This document shows, in pieces, positions 44,438-55,211 of a stretch of DNA of 64,000 nt. Both the position numbers and the translations under genes were made by a program. Position 1 is the first letter of the stretch; each line of letters begins with the position of its first letter. This DNA is from Nioella nitratireducens. GTDB lineage: Bacteria; Pseudomonadota; Alphaproteobacteria; Rhodobacterales; Rhodobacteraceae. The notes under the pieces were generated by a model that saw only the letters and a program-made list of their open reading frames with translations, did not search any database and was not told where the DNA came from. The stretch is from NCBI RefSeq assembly GCF_001879715.1, contig NZ_MNBW01000004.1, positions 124,001 through 188,000 on the forward strand, written 5' to 3'.

Positions 44438-44505
44438 ACGTCCCCGGCCCCGGCCTCGCCCCGCTGGCGGGGCCATCCCTTTCGCGGGACACGGGCAGAA
44501 AGCGC

Positions 44506-45003
44506 TCAGTAGATATACCGGATCTGGTCGGACCAGAAGCGTTCCATCCGCTTGAGGGAATGGGTCACCTGATCGATTCCGTCCGGACCAAGCACGCCGC
44601 GGTCCTCGATTCCTTCGGCGTGGCGCGCGAAAAGGTCGGTCACGACCTGCCGCACCTCGCGGCCCTTGTCCGTCAGCCGCACCCGCACCGAGCGGCGGTC
44701 AATCTCGCAGCGTTGATGGTGCATGTAGCCCATCTCGACCAGCTTCTTGAGATTGTAGGACACGTTCGACCCTTGGTAATAGCCGCGCGATTTCAATTCG
44801 CCCGCCGTCACCTCATGGTCGCCGATATTGAACAGCAGCAGCGCCTGCACGGCATTGATGTCCAGCGTGCCAACCCGCTCGAATTCATCCTTGATGACAT
44901 CCAGCAAGAGCCTGTGCAGCCGTTCCACCAGTGCCAGCGTTTCAAGATAGCCCGGCAGGACACCATGCCGGGACGATTCCGCTAGGGGGCTGTGCACACT
45001 CAT
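44506..45003 (-). CDS. MarR-family regulator, LdtR/PetP-like
   Basis: This 165-residue winged-helix protein closely fits the alphaproteobacterial LdtR pattern: LLDVIKDEFERVGTLDINAV, QALLLFNIGDHEVTAGELKS, RGYYQGSNVSYNLKKLVEMG and DRRSVRVRLTDKGREV. In Liberibacter, LdtR controls an L,D-transpeptidase and stress genes in response to small ligands. The close match suggests a similar envelope or stress role here, but no target is adjacent. Confidence 0.88.
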   Translation of the reverse strand: MSVHSPLAESSRHGVLPGYLETLALVERLHRLLLDVIKDEFERVGTLDINAVQALLLFNIGDHEVTAGELKSRGYYQGSNVSYNLKKLVEMGYMHHQRCEIDRRSVRVRLTDKGREVRQVVTDLFARHAEGIEDRGVLGPDGIDQVTHSLKRMERFWSDQIRYIY

Positions 45004-45093
45004 CTTGGTCTCCGCAACTCTGCTTGCCGGGCAGAGTTGCCGATAAGTCCAAAGAATGCGTTAAGCGCCGCGCGGTTTTTCCCGGTGCGCGCC

Positions 45094-45366
45094 CTAGCCG
45101 ATCAGTTTCGCAGCCGCGCCATCGGCCAGATCGCGGGCGAAGGCCGCCATGTAGGCAGGGGCTGGTTGCTGCCCGCTGACCCATTGATAGAGATCCTGAT
45201 CCTCTTCGTTCAGAACCCGCTCGAAAAGGTCCAGCGCCGCATCATCGGCGCCGTCCAGATGGGCGTCGGCCCACCCCCCCAACAGCAGGTCCATTTCCTT
45301 GGTGCCCCGATGCCACGCGCGCATCCGCAGGCGCTTGATCCGAATCTCTCGGGTCTCGCCACTCAT
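45094..45366 (-). CDS. sdhE: Succinate dehydrogenase flavinylation factor
   Basis: This 90-residue protein contains the SdhE/SDH5 signature RAWHRGTKEMDLLLGGWAD near residues 15-33, including the RGxxE segment that contacts the flavoprotein, and LFERVLNEEDQDLYQWVSG. It helps attach FAD to SdhA. The ATG at 45366 overlaps the stop of the upstream regulator gene as ATGA, which decides the start over a longer open frame. Confidence 0.92.
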   Translation of the reverse strand: MSGETREIRIKRLRMRAWHRGTKEMDLLLGGWADAHLDGADDAALDLFERVLNEEDQDLYQWVSGQQPAPAYMAAFARDLADGAAAKLIG

Positions 45367-45788
45367 GGGCGATCCTCTTCCTTTTTCAGGGTCAGGCGCA
45401 GCCGCTTTTCCAGACGGCCCATGCGTTCGCCCATGCGGGCATGTTCTTGCCGCATCTGGCGCAGATCCAGCAGCACCTGCTTCAGGTCGCCTTCCACATC
45501 GGTAAAGTCGGCCTCGTCCGGGCCAGTGCCCTCGCCGGTCAGCAGCCAGCGGATCGAGACGTTGAGCAGCCCCGCCACCATTTGCAGCTTGTTGGCGCGC
45601 GGCTCGCTCCAGTCGTTTTCCCACGCCACGATGGTCTTGAGCTTGACACCGAGACGGCGGGCCATGTCCTCTTGGGTCAGCCCAAGCGCATCGCGCGCGC
45701 CAGCCAGACGATCGCCGAAAGTGGCGGTGTCATCGGAGAACCAGTCGTGGCTGCCCGGGTCGCCGGTTTCTTGCGTGGTATCCGTCAT
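45363..45788 (-). CDS. XRE-family helix-turn-helix regulator
   Basis: This protein of 141 aa has a central HTH (FGDRLAGARDALGLTQEDMA, RRLGVKLKTIVAWENDWSEP) near residues 23-65 and a C-terminal coiled-coil-like tail rich in Arg, Glu and Leu (LKQVLLDLRQMRQEHARMGE). Two adjacent ATGs (45791, 45788) follow GAGGAG; the second has better spacing. It is transcribed with sdhE. The targets are unknown. Confidence 0.87.
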   Translation of the reverse strand: MTDTTQETGDPGSHDWFSDDTATFGDRLAGARDALGLTQEDMARRLGVKLKTIVAWENDWSEPRANKLQMVAGLLNVSIRWLLTGEGTGPDEADFTDVEGDLKQVLLDLRQMRQEHARMGERMGRLEKRLRLTLKKEEDRP

Positions 45789-45888
45789 CATCGCTCCTCT
45801 TCCGGGACGTCTAGCCCCTTGATCGTCAGGCGAGGCGACCCTAAGCATGGGTTCGCCCGATGTAAACCGGACGATCTGTCCGGCCTGA

Positions 45889-47109
<1,221 letters not shown>

Positions 47110-47111
47110 CC

Positions 47112-47147
47112 AAGAAACGCTCCGGCCCTGCGGCCGGGGCGTTTCTT
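47112..47147 (+). terminator. Strong intrinsic terminator after the aminotransferase gene
   Basis: AAGAAACGC-T-CCGGCC pairs with GGCCGG-G-GCGTTTCTT around a 4-nt loop, a long stem with one mismatched pair, ending in TTTCTTCTT. The A-rich 5' arm makes it bidirectional. Confidence 0.85.
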
Positions 47148-47163
47148 CTTGGCCCCCTGGCTC

Positions 47164-47185
47164 TTCTTCTTGGCAAAAATACTCC
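47164..47185 (+). repeat. Intergenic TTCTTCTTGG...AATACTCC element, copy 3
   Basis: The element reads TTCTTCTTGG, CA, AAAATACTCC, then CGCCGGAGG, as in copy 2. It lies just after the aminotransferase terminator in the direction of that gene. Confidence 0.75.
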
Positions 47186-47275
47186 CGCCGGAGGCCCTGC
47201 GCCGAGGAAGGCTCCAGCGGAGCCTGACGAGGCGCATCCCCGGTCGACGTGCCCGACCGGGCGCGGCGATCCTGC

Positions 47276-48649
47276 CTACCGCGTCAGCACCGCCGACAGG
47301 GGCGCCAGCGCCACCTCGCTCGACCGGGTGCCCAAGGCCCAGGAAAACAACGCCGTGACGGTGTCGGAATAGGTGTGACCGACCACGATGGCCGTCCCCT
47401 CCTGCGCGGCTGCGAACGCCGCCCGGTCAAGGTAACGTGTAATAACGGTTGCCCGCTCGCGGTCGCCGTCGATCTCGCGAAAGAGGGTCGCCGCCGGAAC
47501 ACCGGCGCGCCCGGCGGCCTGTTCGGCCATGTTCAGCCCGCGCGGATAAGCCACCAGCCCGTGGCCGCTGCTGGCCAGATCCTCGACGACCGTTTCAAGC
47601 ACGTCGCGCCGACCCTGGATCGCCTGCGCGGGCGTGTCCAGAACCGCCACGGCCTCCGGCACCATGTCAAAGCCGCCATGCAGCAAATCCGGCACCTCGT
47701 CGGGCGTGGTTTCTTCAAGCAGCACATCCGCCATCATCACCACCTCGAACCCCGCGGCGCGATAGGCCTGTGCGGCTTCGGCTGCGTCGGGGCGGCGTGG
47801 GTCGATGGCGAAGGTGACCGGAAAATCGAACCGGGTCAGCACATCGCGGCCAAGCGGAAAGCTCTCGTCGTCGATCAGGATCACCGCCATCAGGGGCCGG
47901 GTTTCCGCCGCATCGAAGGGCGCGGCGTAAAGGTCGATGGCGCGCGCCGGGCCTTCTGGATCGGCTTCGGTCAGGGGATCGGTGATCGGTTGCAAGGGCC
48001 GTCCCTGCGGGGCCGAGGCTGTTTCGGCGGCGGGGTCGGCCTCGATCTGCGGCAGGCCGAGAGGCGTGGGTTGGTCTTCCGCCAGCGGCGGCAGCGGGGC
48101 GGAGTTGCCCGGCCCCGTCACGGTGTCGTCGGTCTCGGGGGATGGCATCGCCTGTGGCGCCTCGACCGCGGCCGTCGCCGTCGGTTGCGGGGCTGACGAG
48201 GTGTTGGGCATCGGGGACGCAACCGGCGAGGGCACCTGTGTCACCACCTGCGGAGGCGCGGCCGGGGCCGTGTCGATACCGGGCAGCGCGGGGTCGCGCT
48301 CTTCCGGCGGACGATTGAATTCAGAGCCTGCGGGCAGCGGTATTTCCGAGGCCGGACCGGTCGCGGTGCGTTCGGGTTCGGACGGCGTGCTGGCACCCTG
48401 CGCAGTCTCGGTGGGGGATGCGGCCTCGGTGGGGGGGGGGGCCTGCGTCACCGCACCGGTTGCCCCGGTCATGCTGCCGTCATCGGTGTTTGCCGACGGG
48501 GGCGGCGGCGCTGTTTCGGGGGCGGCGGTGACCACGGGCGTCGCTGGCGACGGGCGGTCGGGCAACGGGGCGCCAAGCGACAACAGCGCGACCGCCACGA
48601 TGGCCAGCAAAGCACCCCAGATGAGACCGGAAATCAGACCTCTGCCCAT
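47276..48649 (-). CDS. Divergent polysaccharide deacetylase family protein (periplasmic, Pro-rich linker)
   Basis: This protein of 457 aa starts with a membrane anchor ([20 protein letters not shown]), continues with about 200 residues rich in Pro, Ala, Thr and Glu, and ends in a domain of about 210 residues: [46 protein letters not shown], and [13 protein letters not shown]. This is the divergent polysaccharide deacetylase type (PF04748), periplasmic and often linked to cell-wall work. An 11-base C run (G on the plus strand) lies in the linker, so length changes would truncate the enzyme domain. Confidence 0.83.
   Translation of the reverse strand: MGRGLISGLIWGALLAIVAVALLSLGAPLPDRPSPATPVVTAAPETAPPPPSANTDDGSMTGATGAVTQAPPPTEAASPTETAQGASTPSEPERTATGPASEIPLPAGSEFNRPPEERDPALPGIDTAPAAPPQVVTQVPSPVASPMPNTSSAPQPTATAAVEAPQAMPSPETDDTVTGPGNSAPLPPLAEDQPTPLGLPQIEADPAAETASAPQGRPLQPITDPLTEADPEGPARAIDLYAAPFDAAETRPLMAVILIDDESFPLGRDVLTRFDFPVTFAIDPRRPDAAEAAQAYRAAGFEVVMMADVLLEETTPDEVPDLLHGGFDMVPEAVAVLDTPAQAIQGRRDVLETVVEDLASSGHGLVAYPRGLNMAEQAAGRAGVPAATLFREIDGDRERATVITRYLDRAAFAAAQEGTAIVVGHTYSDTVTALFSWALGTRSSEVALAPLSAVLTR
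48431..48441. repeat. Eleven-base G homopolymer inside a coding region
   Basis: Eleven consecutive G on the plus strand (C on the coding strand) encode part of QAPPPTEA in the linker of the deacetylase family gene. Tracts of this length are prone to slippage in replication and to sequencing error. Confidence 0.9.
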
Positions 48650-48829
48650 GATCTTTCTCTCTTTCTGCCCCTGCCGCGCCCCGCGTGGCGCGACCATTCG
48701 TCCAAGTTCGCCCTTTTCCGGGCAGGCCGTTCTCTTGTCGCATGGCTTGACCATGCCGGGCGGCCCTGTGCATGTATAGCGCGGCGTGCGGCCCGGCTGC
48801 ACCCCTTTTTGCGACGAGGACCCCGGCCG

Positions 48830-49426
48830 ATGCTGCTGCTGATCGATAATTACGACAGTTTCACCTACAATCTTGTTCACTATCTGGGCGAATTGGGAAC
48901 AGTGCCACATGTGGTGCGCAATGACGCACTGGATGTGCAGCAGGCCATGGCGCTGAACCCTGCGGGAATCGTGTTGTCGCCCGGTCCCTGCGATCCGGCG
49001 CAAGCAGGGATTTGCCTGTCGCTGACCGCGGCGGCGGCGGAAACCCGCACACCTTTGCTGGGTGTCTGCCTTGGCCACCAGACAATCGGCGCGGCATTCG
49101 GCGGCAAGGTCGTGCGCTGCCATGAAATCGTGCATGGCAAGATGGGCGAGATTCACCACGCGGGCCAAGGCGTGTTCGAGGGTCTTCCTTCTCCGTTGCT
49201 GGGGACGCGCTACCATTCCCTGATCGTCGATCGCGACAGCCTGCCGGACTGTCTGGAGGTGACGGCCTGGCTGGATGACGGCACCATCATGGGCCTGCGG
49301 CACAAGACGCTTCCCATCGAGGGCGTGCAATTCCACCCTGAAAGCATCCGCTCGGAACATGGCCACGCGATGCTGAAGAATTTTCTGCGTGACGTGCCCG
49401 GCGCTGTTCAGGAGGAACCGGCATGA
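48830..49426 (+). CDS. trpG: Anthranilate synthase component II (glutamine amidotransferase)
   Basis: This protein of 198 aa supplies ammonia to anthranilate synthase. It begins [20 protein letters not shown], with the catalytic Cys in [12 protein letters not shown] near residue 82 and the His/Glu pair in [15 protein letters not shown]. An in-frame start 21 nt upstream exists, but the MLLLIDN start follows GAGGA and matches the family. trpE is not in the window. The same subunit may also serve aminodeoxychorismate synthase. The end overlaps trpD as ATGA. Confidence 0.93.
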   Translation: MLLLIDNYDSFTYNLVHYLGELGTVPHVVRNDALDVQQAMALNPAGIVLSPGPCDPAQAGICLSLTAAAAETRTPLLGVCLGHQTIGAAFGGKVVRCHEIVHGKMGEIHHAGQGVFEGLPSPLLGTRYHSLIVDRDSLPDCLEVTAWLDDGTIMGLRHKTLPIEGVQFHPESIRSEHGHAMLKNFLRDVPGAVQEEPA

Positions 49427-50445
49427 GCGACCAGATGAAGCCGCTGATCGCCGCCGTCGCCGAGCGCAGCCTGACTTGGGACGAGGCAGAGCGGGCCTTT
49501 GGTCTGCTCTTCGACGGTGAAGCGACCGATGCGCAGATCGGCGGTATGCTGATGGCGATGCGGGTGCGCGGCGAGACCGTGGACGAAATCGCCGCCGCAA
49601 CAAAGGTCATGCGGTCGAAATGCGTGCCGGTGAAGGCACCCAAGGGCGCCATGGACATCGTCGGCACTGGCGGCGACGGCAAGGGCACGCTCAACATCTC
49701 GACCGCCACGGCCTTTGTCGTGGCGGGCGCGGGCGTGCCGGTGGCCAAGCACGGCAACCGCAATCTCAGCTCCAAATCCGGGGCGGCGGATGCGCTGACC
49801 CAGATGGGCATCAAGGTCATGGTCGGCGCGCCGGTGGTGGAGCAATCGCTGCGCGAGGCCGGGATCGGCTTCATGATGGCGCCGATGCATCACCCGGCGA
49901 TTGCCCATGTGATGCCGACCCGCCAGCAGCTTGGCACCCGGACGCTCTTTAACGTGCTGGGACCGCTGACCAACCCCGCAGGCGTCAAACGTCAACTGAC
50001 CGGCGCCTTTGCGCCGTGGCTTATCCGGCCAATGGCCGAGGTTCTGGGGGCGCTCGGGTCCGAGGCGGCATGGCTGGTGCACGGCTCGGATGGCACTGAT
50101 GAGCTGTCCATCGCCGGGTCATCCGCCGTGGCGGCACTGAAAGACGGCGCGGTCAGCGAGTTCGAGGTCACGCCCGCCGACGCGGGCCTGCCGACGCACC
50201 CGTTCGAGGCCATTGTGGGCGGCACACCCGAAGAAAACGGCGCCGCGTTCCGGGCGCTTTTGCAGGGCACGGGCGGGGCCTATCGCGACGCGGTGCTGCT
50301 GAATGCGGCGGCGGCTTTGCTGGTGGCCGATGCGGTCGGCACCCTGCCTGACGGCGTTGAGAAAGCCGCGCAGAGCATCGATTCCGGCGCTGCGCTGCGC
50401 GCCGTCGAGACGGTGGCGCGGGTGACGTCCGCCGCTGCAGGATGA
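49423..50445 (+). CDS. trpD: Anthranilate phosphoribosyltransferase
   Basis: The enzyme (340 aa) joins anthranilate to PRPP in tryptophan synthesis. It shows [20 protein letters not shown] (PRPP loop) near residues 80-100, [20 protein letters not shown], and [20 protein letters not shown]. Both ends overlap neighbours by 4 nt (trpG before, a membrane protein gene after). Confidence 0.96.
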   Translation: MSDQMKPLIAAVAERSLTWDEAERAFGLLFDGEATDAQIGGMLMAMRVRGETVDEIAAATKVMRSKCVPVKAPKGAMDIVGTGGDGKGTLNISTATAFVVAGAGVPVAKHGNRNLSSKSGAADALTQMGIKVMVGAPVVEQSLREAGIGFMMAPMHHPAIAHVMPTRQQLGTRTLFNVLGPLTNPAGVKRQLTGAFAPWLIRPMAEVLGALGSEAAWLVHGSDGTDELSIAGSSAVAALKDGAVSEFEVTPADAGLPTHPFEAIVGGTPEENGAAFRALLQGTGGAYRDAVLLNAAAALLVADAVGTLPDGVEKAAQSIDSGAALRAVETVARVTSAAAG

Positions 50446-50957
50446 CTGCCCCCGCTGGCGGCCGCCCGTTTCTGCGCTGGTTCGTCGTGATTGTCGGCTC
50501 AGTCGCCATTGTGATAGGCGTGTTCAACCTCTCGCACCTGCCCGAGACCCGCCGCATTGCCCGCGCCCTTGCCCAGCACGGCACCGAGGTGGAGGCGCGG
50601 ATTCTTTCGGCGCGGGTCACAACCAGCCGTCTGCCCAGTCAGGTCGCCGCCCGCAGCGCCGAAAGCGTTTTTTACAGCGCCACCATCGGTTTGGGCACCG
50701 GATCCGGCGAGGTCGAGACAGAGATTTATCTGACCCCCGATGAATACACCGCCTTCCAAAACGGATCGCTTGACCGCGTCACGGTGATTTCGCTGCCCGA
50801 TGACCCGGCGCAGGTCGAGCGCAATCGTGGAGATCGCCTTGCAGCGGGCCCGACCGACCTGATGCTGTCGCTTGTGTTGATCCTTATGGGGGCGGTTCCG
50901 GCGATTGGCGCCGGGCTTGGGCCGGTCCTGCTGCGGCGTTTTGGCGGCGCGCGGTAG
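50442..50957 (+). CDS. Two-helix membrane protein, DUF3592-like
   Basis: This protein of 171 aa has one helix near the N-terminus ([17 protein letters not shown]) and one near the C-terminus ([20 protein letters not shown]). Between them is a soluble domain with [13 protein letters not shown] and [10 protein letters not shown], which resembles DUF3592-type extracytoplasmic domains. It is translationally coupled to trpD by ATGA but has no obvious link with tryptophan synthesis. The 150 bp after it contain no gene. Confidence 0.65.
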   Translation: MTAPAGGRPFLRWFVVIVGSVAIVIGVFNLSHLPETRRIARALAQHGTEVEARILSARVTTSRLPSQVAARSAESVFYSATIGLGTGSGEVETEIYLTPDEYTAFQNGSLDRVTVISLPDDPAQVERNRGDRLAAGPTDLMLSLVLILMGAVPAIGAGLGPVLLRRFGGAR

Positions 50958-51107
50958 CCTCGGCTGACAGGGGTCGTTCCGTTGGCCCGGGGGCTGGCCC
51001 GGTTGCAAGGCATTCGACCTTTGCAACACCGGCCCACGGACCGCCCCTGCGGCCTGTCGAACGGCCGCACCCTTCCCTTCCCGCACGGCCCACGCTACCC
51101 CTGCGCC

Positions 51108-51779
51108 ATGCACTTGGACCTAACCCGCCTTGGCCCGTGGGCCAACCTGCCCGTCTTCGCCGAGACCCTGCCCGGGATCGAAGCGGCCCTGAACGCCGAA
51201 CCGCGCCCATGGCTGCCTGCGCGCGACAGGGTTTTCGCCGCGTTGGAGGCCTGCCCGCCCGAGGCCACCCGCGTGATAATCCTGGGCCAAGACCCCTACC
51301 CCACACCCGGCCACGCCCACGGCCTGGCCTTCTCGGTCGAGCCGGGAGTGCGCCCGCTGCCGAAATCGCTGGCCAATATTTTTCGCGAGATGACGGATGA
51401 CCTCGGCGCCTGCCCGCCAAACGGCGACCTGCGGTTCTGGGCGCGGCAGGGGGTCTTGCTGCTCAATACCGTGCTGACCGTTCCGGCGGGCGATGCCAAT
51501 GGCCACACCAAGCTTGGCTGGCAGCACCTGACGGGGCAGGTTCTGGACCTTCTGGCCAGAGATGCACAGCCGCGCGTCTATCTTCTCTGGGGGAAACCCG
51601 CGCAGAAAGCCGCCGCCGCCATCGCGGCGCCGCCGAACCTGAAACTGGAGGCCCCGCACCCTTCGCCTCTCTCCGCCTATCGCGGATTTTTCGGCGCGCG
51701 CCCCTTCTCTCGGGCGAATAACTGGTTACAAACACAAGGACTGGCCACCATCAACTGGACGGACCCGACAGCATCATGA
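51108..51779 (+). CDS. ung: Uracil-DNA glycosylase (family 1)
   Basis: The enzyme (223 aa) removes uracil from DNA. It has the water-activating Asp in [20 protein letters not shown] near residues 63-82, LLLNTVLTV with the uracil-binding Asn, and the catalytic His loop in [19 protein letters not shown] replaces the common GQDPYH. The ATG at 51108 is the first that fits the conserved start; the open frame extends further upstream without support. The end overlaps trpC as ATGA, an unusual place for a repair gene. Confidence 0.93.
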   Translation: MHLDLTRLGPWANLPVFAETLPGIEAALNAEPRPWLPARDRVFAALEACPPEATRVIILGQDPYPTPGHAHGLAFSVEPGVRPLPKSLANIFREMTDDLGACPPNGDLRFWARQGVLLLNTVLTVPAGDANGHTKLGWQHLTGQVLDLLARDAQPRVYLLWGKPAQKAAAAIAAPPNLKLEAPHPSPLSAYRGFFGARPFSRANNWLQTQGLATINWTDPTAS

Positions 51780-52585
51780 CCGACAGCATTCTCGACAAGA
51801 TCAAGGCCTACAAGCTGGAAGACGTGGCCGCCCGCAAGGACGCCCGCCCGCTGGCCGAAATAGAGACCGCCGCCAATGCCGCGCCCCCGGTGCGACCCTT
51901 CGCCGATGCTTTGAAGACCGCCTCGACCGAAGGCTATGGCCTGATCGCCGAAATCAAGAAAGCGAGCCCGTCCAAGGGCTTGATCCGTCCCGATTTCGAC
52001 CCGCCTGCGTTGGCGCGGGCATATCAGGCCGGGGGGGCGACCTGTCTTTCGGTGCTGACCGACACGCCGTCCTTTCAGGGCGCGGACGACTACCTTGTCG
52101 CAGCGCGCGCCGAAGTGGACCTGCCGGTGTTGCGCAAGGATTTCCTCTACGACCCCTACCAGGTGGTCGAGGCGCGCGCCCTTGGCGCCGACTGCATCCT
52201 GATCATCATGGCCACGGTCTCGGACGCACAGGCGCAAGAGCTGGAAGAGGCCGCGACCCACTGGGGTATGGACGCGTTGATCGAGGTGCACAACGCCGAC
52301 GAGCTGGAGCGCGCCTTGCGCCTGACGTCGCGGATGATCGGCATCAACAACCGCGACCTCAACACCTTCGCCACCTCGCTTGACGTGACCAAGACGCTGG
52401 TGCGCCAGATCCCGCCCGACCGCCTGATCGTTTCGGAGTCCGGCCTGAACACGCCCGAGGATCTGGCCGAAATCGCCCGCTACGGCGCGCGCAGCTTTCT
52501 GATTGGCGAAAGCCTGATGCGCCAGGACGATGTGGAAAACGCGACCCGCACGCTGCTTGCCAACCCTTTGCAAGCGGGGCGCTGA
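51776..52585 (+). CDS. trpC: Indole-3-glycerol-phosphate synthase
   Basis: This single-domain barrel enzyme (269 aa) closes the indole ring in tryptophan synthesis. Motifs are [20 protein letters not shown] near residues 58-77, [43 protein letters not shown] and [12 protein letters not shown]. The end overlaps the moaC start as TGATG. Confidence 0.96.
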   Translation: MTDSILDKIKAYKLEDVAARKDARPLAEIETAANAAPPVRPFADALKTASTEGYGLIAEIKKASPSKGLIRPDFDPPALARAYQAGGATCLSVLTDTPSFQGADDYLVAARAEVDLPVLRKDFLYDPYQVVEARALGADCILIIMATVSDAQAQELEEAATHWGMDALIEVHNADELERALRLTSRMIGINNRDLNTFATSLDVTKTLVRQIPPDRLIVSESGLNTPEDLAEIARYGARSFLIGESLMRQDDVENATRTLLANPLQAGR

Positions 52586-53058
52586 TGGCGGATCTGACCC
52601 ATTTCGACAAGGACGGCCGCGCCCATATGGTGGACGTCTCCGACAAGCCCGTGACCGCCCGGATCGCGGTGGCCGAGGGCTACGTAAGAATGGCCCCAGA
52701 AACGCTGGAGGCGATCTCCTCCGGCGCGGCCAAGAAGGGCGACGTGATCGGCGTGGCGCGGCTGGCGGGCATCATGGGGGCCAAGAAGACATCTGATCTC
52801 ATTCCATTGTGCCACCCTCTGCCGATCACCAAGGTGGCGCTGGAACTGGAAGCCGACCCCGCCCTGCCCGGCATCCGCATCGCGGCCACCGTCAAGACCG
52901 GTGGCCAGACCGGCGTGGAAATGGAGGCATTGACGGCCGTCTCTACCGCCGCGCTGACGGTCTATGACATGGTAAAAGCCGTGGACAAGGCCATGGAGAT
53001 CGGTGGCATCCGGGTGTTGTTGAAGGATGGCGGCAAGTCCGGGCGGTACGAGGCATGA
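52585..53058 (+). CDS. moaC: Cyclic pyranopterin monophosphate synthase
   Basis: This protein of 157 aa makes cyclic pyranopterin phosphate in molybdenum cofactor synthesis. It contains [59 protein letters not shown] and a C-terminal LLKDGGKSG. It is coupled to trpC upstream and to the GIY-YIG gene downstream. Confidence 0.96.
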   Translation: MADLTHFDKDGRAHMVDVSDKPVTARIAVAEGYVRMAPETLEAISSGAAKKGDVIGVARLAGIMGAKKTSDLIPLCHPLPITKVALELEADPALPGIRIAATVKTGGQTGVEMEALTAVSTAALTVYDMVKAVDKAMEIGGIRVLLKDGGKSGRYEA

Positions 53059-53951
53059 CCAGCGGTCGGTCGTTGGAGTTGTATTTTGTCGATGGCAAAC
53101 CGGACGGCATGTTGACGGCAGAGGTCTTCAATTGGACCGGCCATGTGCTGAGAATACCGCGCACCCGCCTTGCTGACGGGTTGCGTCGCCCGCAGGCCAA
53201 CCAGACGGGCGTTTATCTGCTGCTGGGGCAGGACGGAGATGGACCGCTGGCATACATCGGCGAGGCAGAGGACATGGCCCGCCGCATCGGTCAACATGCC
53301 CGCGAAAAGGACTGGTGGGATGTGGCCGTCCTCGTCACGACGACGGGTGACGGATTGCACAAAGCGCATGTAAAATACCTAGAAAGCCGTCTCGTCGCAG
53401 CAGCACGTGAAGCGGCGGCAATGCGGATGGAAAACGGCAATCAGCCGACCGGGGCAAGTCTGAACGAGGCGGCTGTCGCCAACATGGAGAGCTTTCTCGA
53501 TACGCTTTACATGGTGCTTCCCGCCATCCGGGTGGATTTGTTCCAGAGCGGTCGGCGCGCCGCACTAAAAGATCATGGCTCGACCTCCCTGCCAACCACC
53601 AAATCTGTGTTCCACCTTTTGGTGCCTCGACATGGCGTAGATGCAGTTGGCGAGCTCGCAGACGGTGAGTTGGTCGTGAAAGCCGGATCTCAAGTTCGGT
53701 CGGTTTGGGTCGGCAATCCAAAACACGCCGCGAACTATCGGGAATTGCATGAGTCACTTGTGGAAAAGGGAATTATTCAAAAGACAGACGGCACGGCAGT
53801 TATGACCGAGGACTACGCCTTTTCCAGCCCGTCCGCTGCGGCGGCCGTCGTCTCTGGTCGCTCGTCAAACGGGCGAACCGCATGGAAACTGCCTGACGGT
53901 CGCACCTACGCCGATTGGGAAACTGAACAGATCGCGAAGGACACCCCATGA
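53055..53951 (+). CDS. GIY-YIG nuclease-domain protein with C-terminal DUF4357
   Basis: This protein of 298 aa has a GIY-YIG core near residues 51-130: [40 protein letters not shown] and [14 protein letters not shown], with the Arg and Glu expected for catalysis. The C-terminus (about 255-292) has [20 protein letters not shown] and [12 protein letters not shown], the DUF4357 pattern. It overlaps moaC and moeA by 4 nt each, so it sits seamlessly in the molybdopterin operon. The role is unknown; relatives are often described as phage- or restriction-associated. Codon use in its second half looks less GC-biased than its neighbours. Confidence 0.85.
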   Translation: MTSGRSLELYFVDGKPDGMLTAEVFNWTGHVLRIPRTRLADGLRRPQANQTGVYLLLGQDGDGPLAYIGEAEDMARRIGQHAREKDWWDVAVLVTTTGDGLHKAHVKYLESRLVAAAREAAAMRMENGNQPTGASLNEAAVANMESFLDTLYMVLPAIRVDLFQSGRRAALKDHGSTSLPTTKSVFHLLVPRHGVDAVGELADGELVVKAGSQVRSVWVGNPKHAANYRELHESLVEKGIIQKTDGTAVMTEDYAFSSPSAAAAVVSGRSSNGRTAWKLPDGRTYADWETEQIAKDTP

Positions 53952-55132
53952 TATCGGTAGAAGAGGCCCTCGCCGCCTGTCTGGCGCTAACCAAGCCGTT
54001 GCCGCCCGAGGACGTGGCGCTTGCCGAAGCGGTCGGGCGTGTCTTGGTCAAGCCGGTCGAGGCGCGGCGGGATCAGCCGCCCTTCGCGTCATCTGCCATG
54101 GACGGCTACGCCCTGATCGGGGACGACGCCAAACCGGGGGCCCGTTTCACGGTGTTGGGAGAGGCCGCCGCCGGTCATGCTTGGGGCGGAACGGTCGAAC
54201 CCGGTCAGACCGTGCGCATCTTTACCGGCGCGCCGGTGCCCGCCGGGGCCACACGCGTCGTGATCCAGGAAGACGTTGCACGGGACGGGGACCGTATCAC
54301 CCTGACCGACAGTCTTGGCGACGGGGCCAATATCCGCGCCACGGGCGGAGATTTCCGCATCGGTGACCGTATCGACGCACCGCGCGTGCTGCGCCCCGCC
54401 GATATTGCCCTTGCCGCGTCGATGAACCTGCCCACCCTGCCGGTGGCCCGCAAACCCGTTGTGGCCCTGATTGCCACCGGTGACGAACTGGTCCAGCCCG
54501 GTGAAACGCCCCGCGCCGACCAGATCGTCGCGTCCAATTCCTATGGTCTCAAGGCGATGGCGGAACAGGCCGGGGCCGAGGCCCGGCTGCTGCCGATCGC
54601 CCGCGACACCGTGGCAAGCCTTGAAACCGTGCTGGGACTGGCCACTGATGCCGACCTGATCGTGACCATCGGTGGCGCGTCCGTCGGCGACCACGATCTG
54701 GTGGGTCAGGTTGCGCTTGGGCAAGGGTTGGAACGTAGCTTCTACAAGGTCGCCCTGCGTCCGGGCAAACCGCTGATGGCTGGCCGCATGGGCAGCGCGG
54801 CGCTGCTTGGGCTGCCCGGAAACCCGGTGTCTTCGATGGTTTGCGGCCACATTTTCATGATCCCGATGATCCGGGCCTTTCTCGGCCTCGGGGCGGCCCC
54901 GGTCCCGCGCGAACAGGCCGAATTGGTTGTCGATCTGCCCGCCAACGGACCACGCGAACACTATATGCGCGCCACCCTTGGCCAAGGCACGCGCCTGCCC
55001 GGCATCCGCCCCGCCGAGAGCCAGGACTCTGCCTTGCTGCGGGTTCTGGCAGGGTCCGACGCGCTCTTGATCCGCCCCGCCGGGCAAGGCCCGCTTTCTG
55101 CCGGAACGGTTGTGGATATCCTGCGTCTTTGA
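53948..55132 (+). CDS. moeA: Molybdopterin molybdenumtransferase
   Basis: The enzyme (394 aa) inserts molybdate into adenylated molybdopterin. It begins [20 protein letters not shown] and shows PPFASSAMDGYAL near residues 43-55, ATGDELVQPG, TIGGASVGDHD, RPGKPLMAGRMG, and LLGLPGNPVSSMV. The length is typical. It overlaps the GIY-YIG gene by 4 nt and is followed by lexA with its own promoter. Confidence 0.95.
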   Translation: MISVEEALAACLALTKPLPPEDVALAEAVGRVLVKPVEARRDQPPFASSAMDGYALIGDDAKPGARFTVLGEAAAGHAWGGTVEPGQTVRIFTGAPVPAGATRVVIQEDVARDGDRITLTDSLGDGANIRATGGDFRIGDRIDAPRVLRPADIALAASMNLPTLPVARKPVVALIATGDELVQPGETPRADQIVASNSYGLKAMAEQAGAEARLLPIARDTVASLETVLGLATDADLIVTIGGASVGDHDLVGQVALGQGLERSFYKVALRPGKPLMAGRMGSAALLGLPGNPVSSMVCGHIFMIPMIRAFLGLGAAPVPREQAELVVDLPANGPREHYMRATLGQGTRLPGIRPAESQDSALLRVLAGSDALLIRPAGQGPLSAGTVVDILRL

Positions 55133-55155
55133 GCACCGGGATTGACACGAAGCAA

Positions 55156-55181
55156 GAACAGTGGCAGAACATACACTGAAC
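55156..55181. promoter_or_regulatory. Triple LexA half-site (two overlapping SOS boxes)
   Basis: GAAC occurs at 55156, 55167 and 55178 with exactly seven bases between copies. GAAC-N7-GAAC is the reverse complement of the alphaproteobacterial SOS box GTTC-N7-GTTC. The middle half-site is shared, giving two overlapping boxes 31-56 nt upstream of the lexA start. Confidence 0.88.
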
Positions 55182-55211
55182 AAAAGTGATTTTCGTGAGG
55201 GAGGCCAGCCG

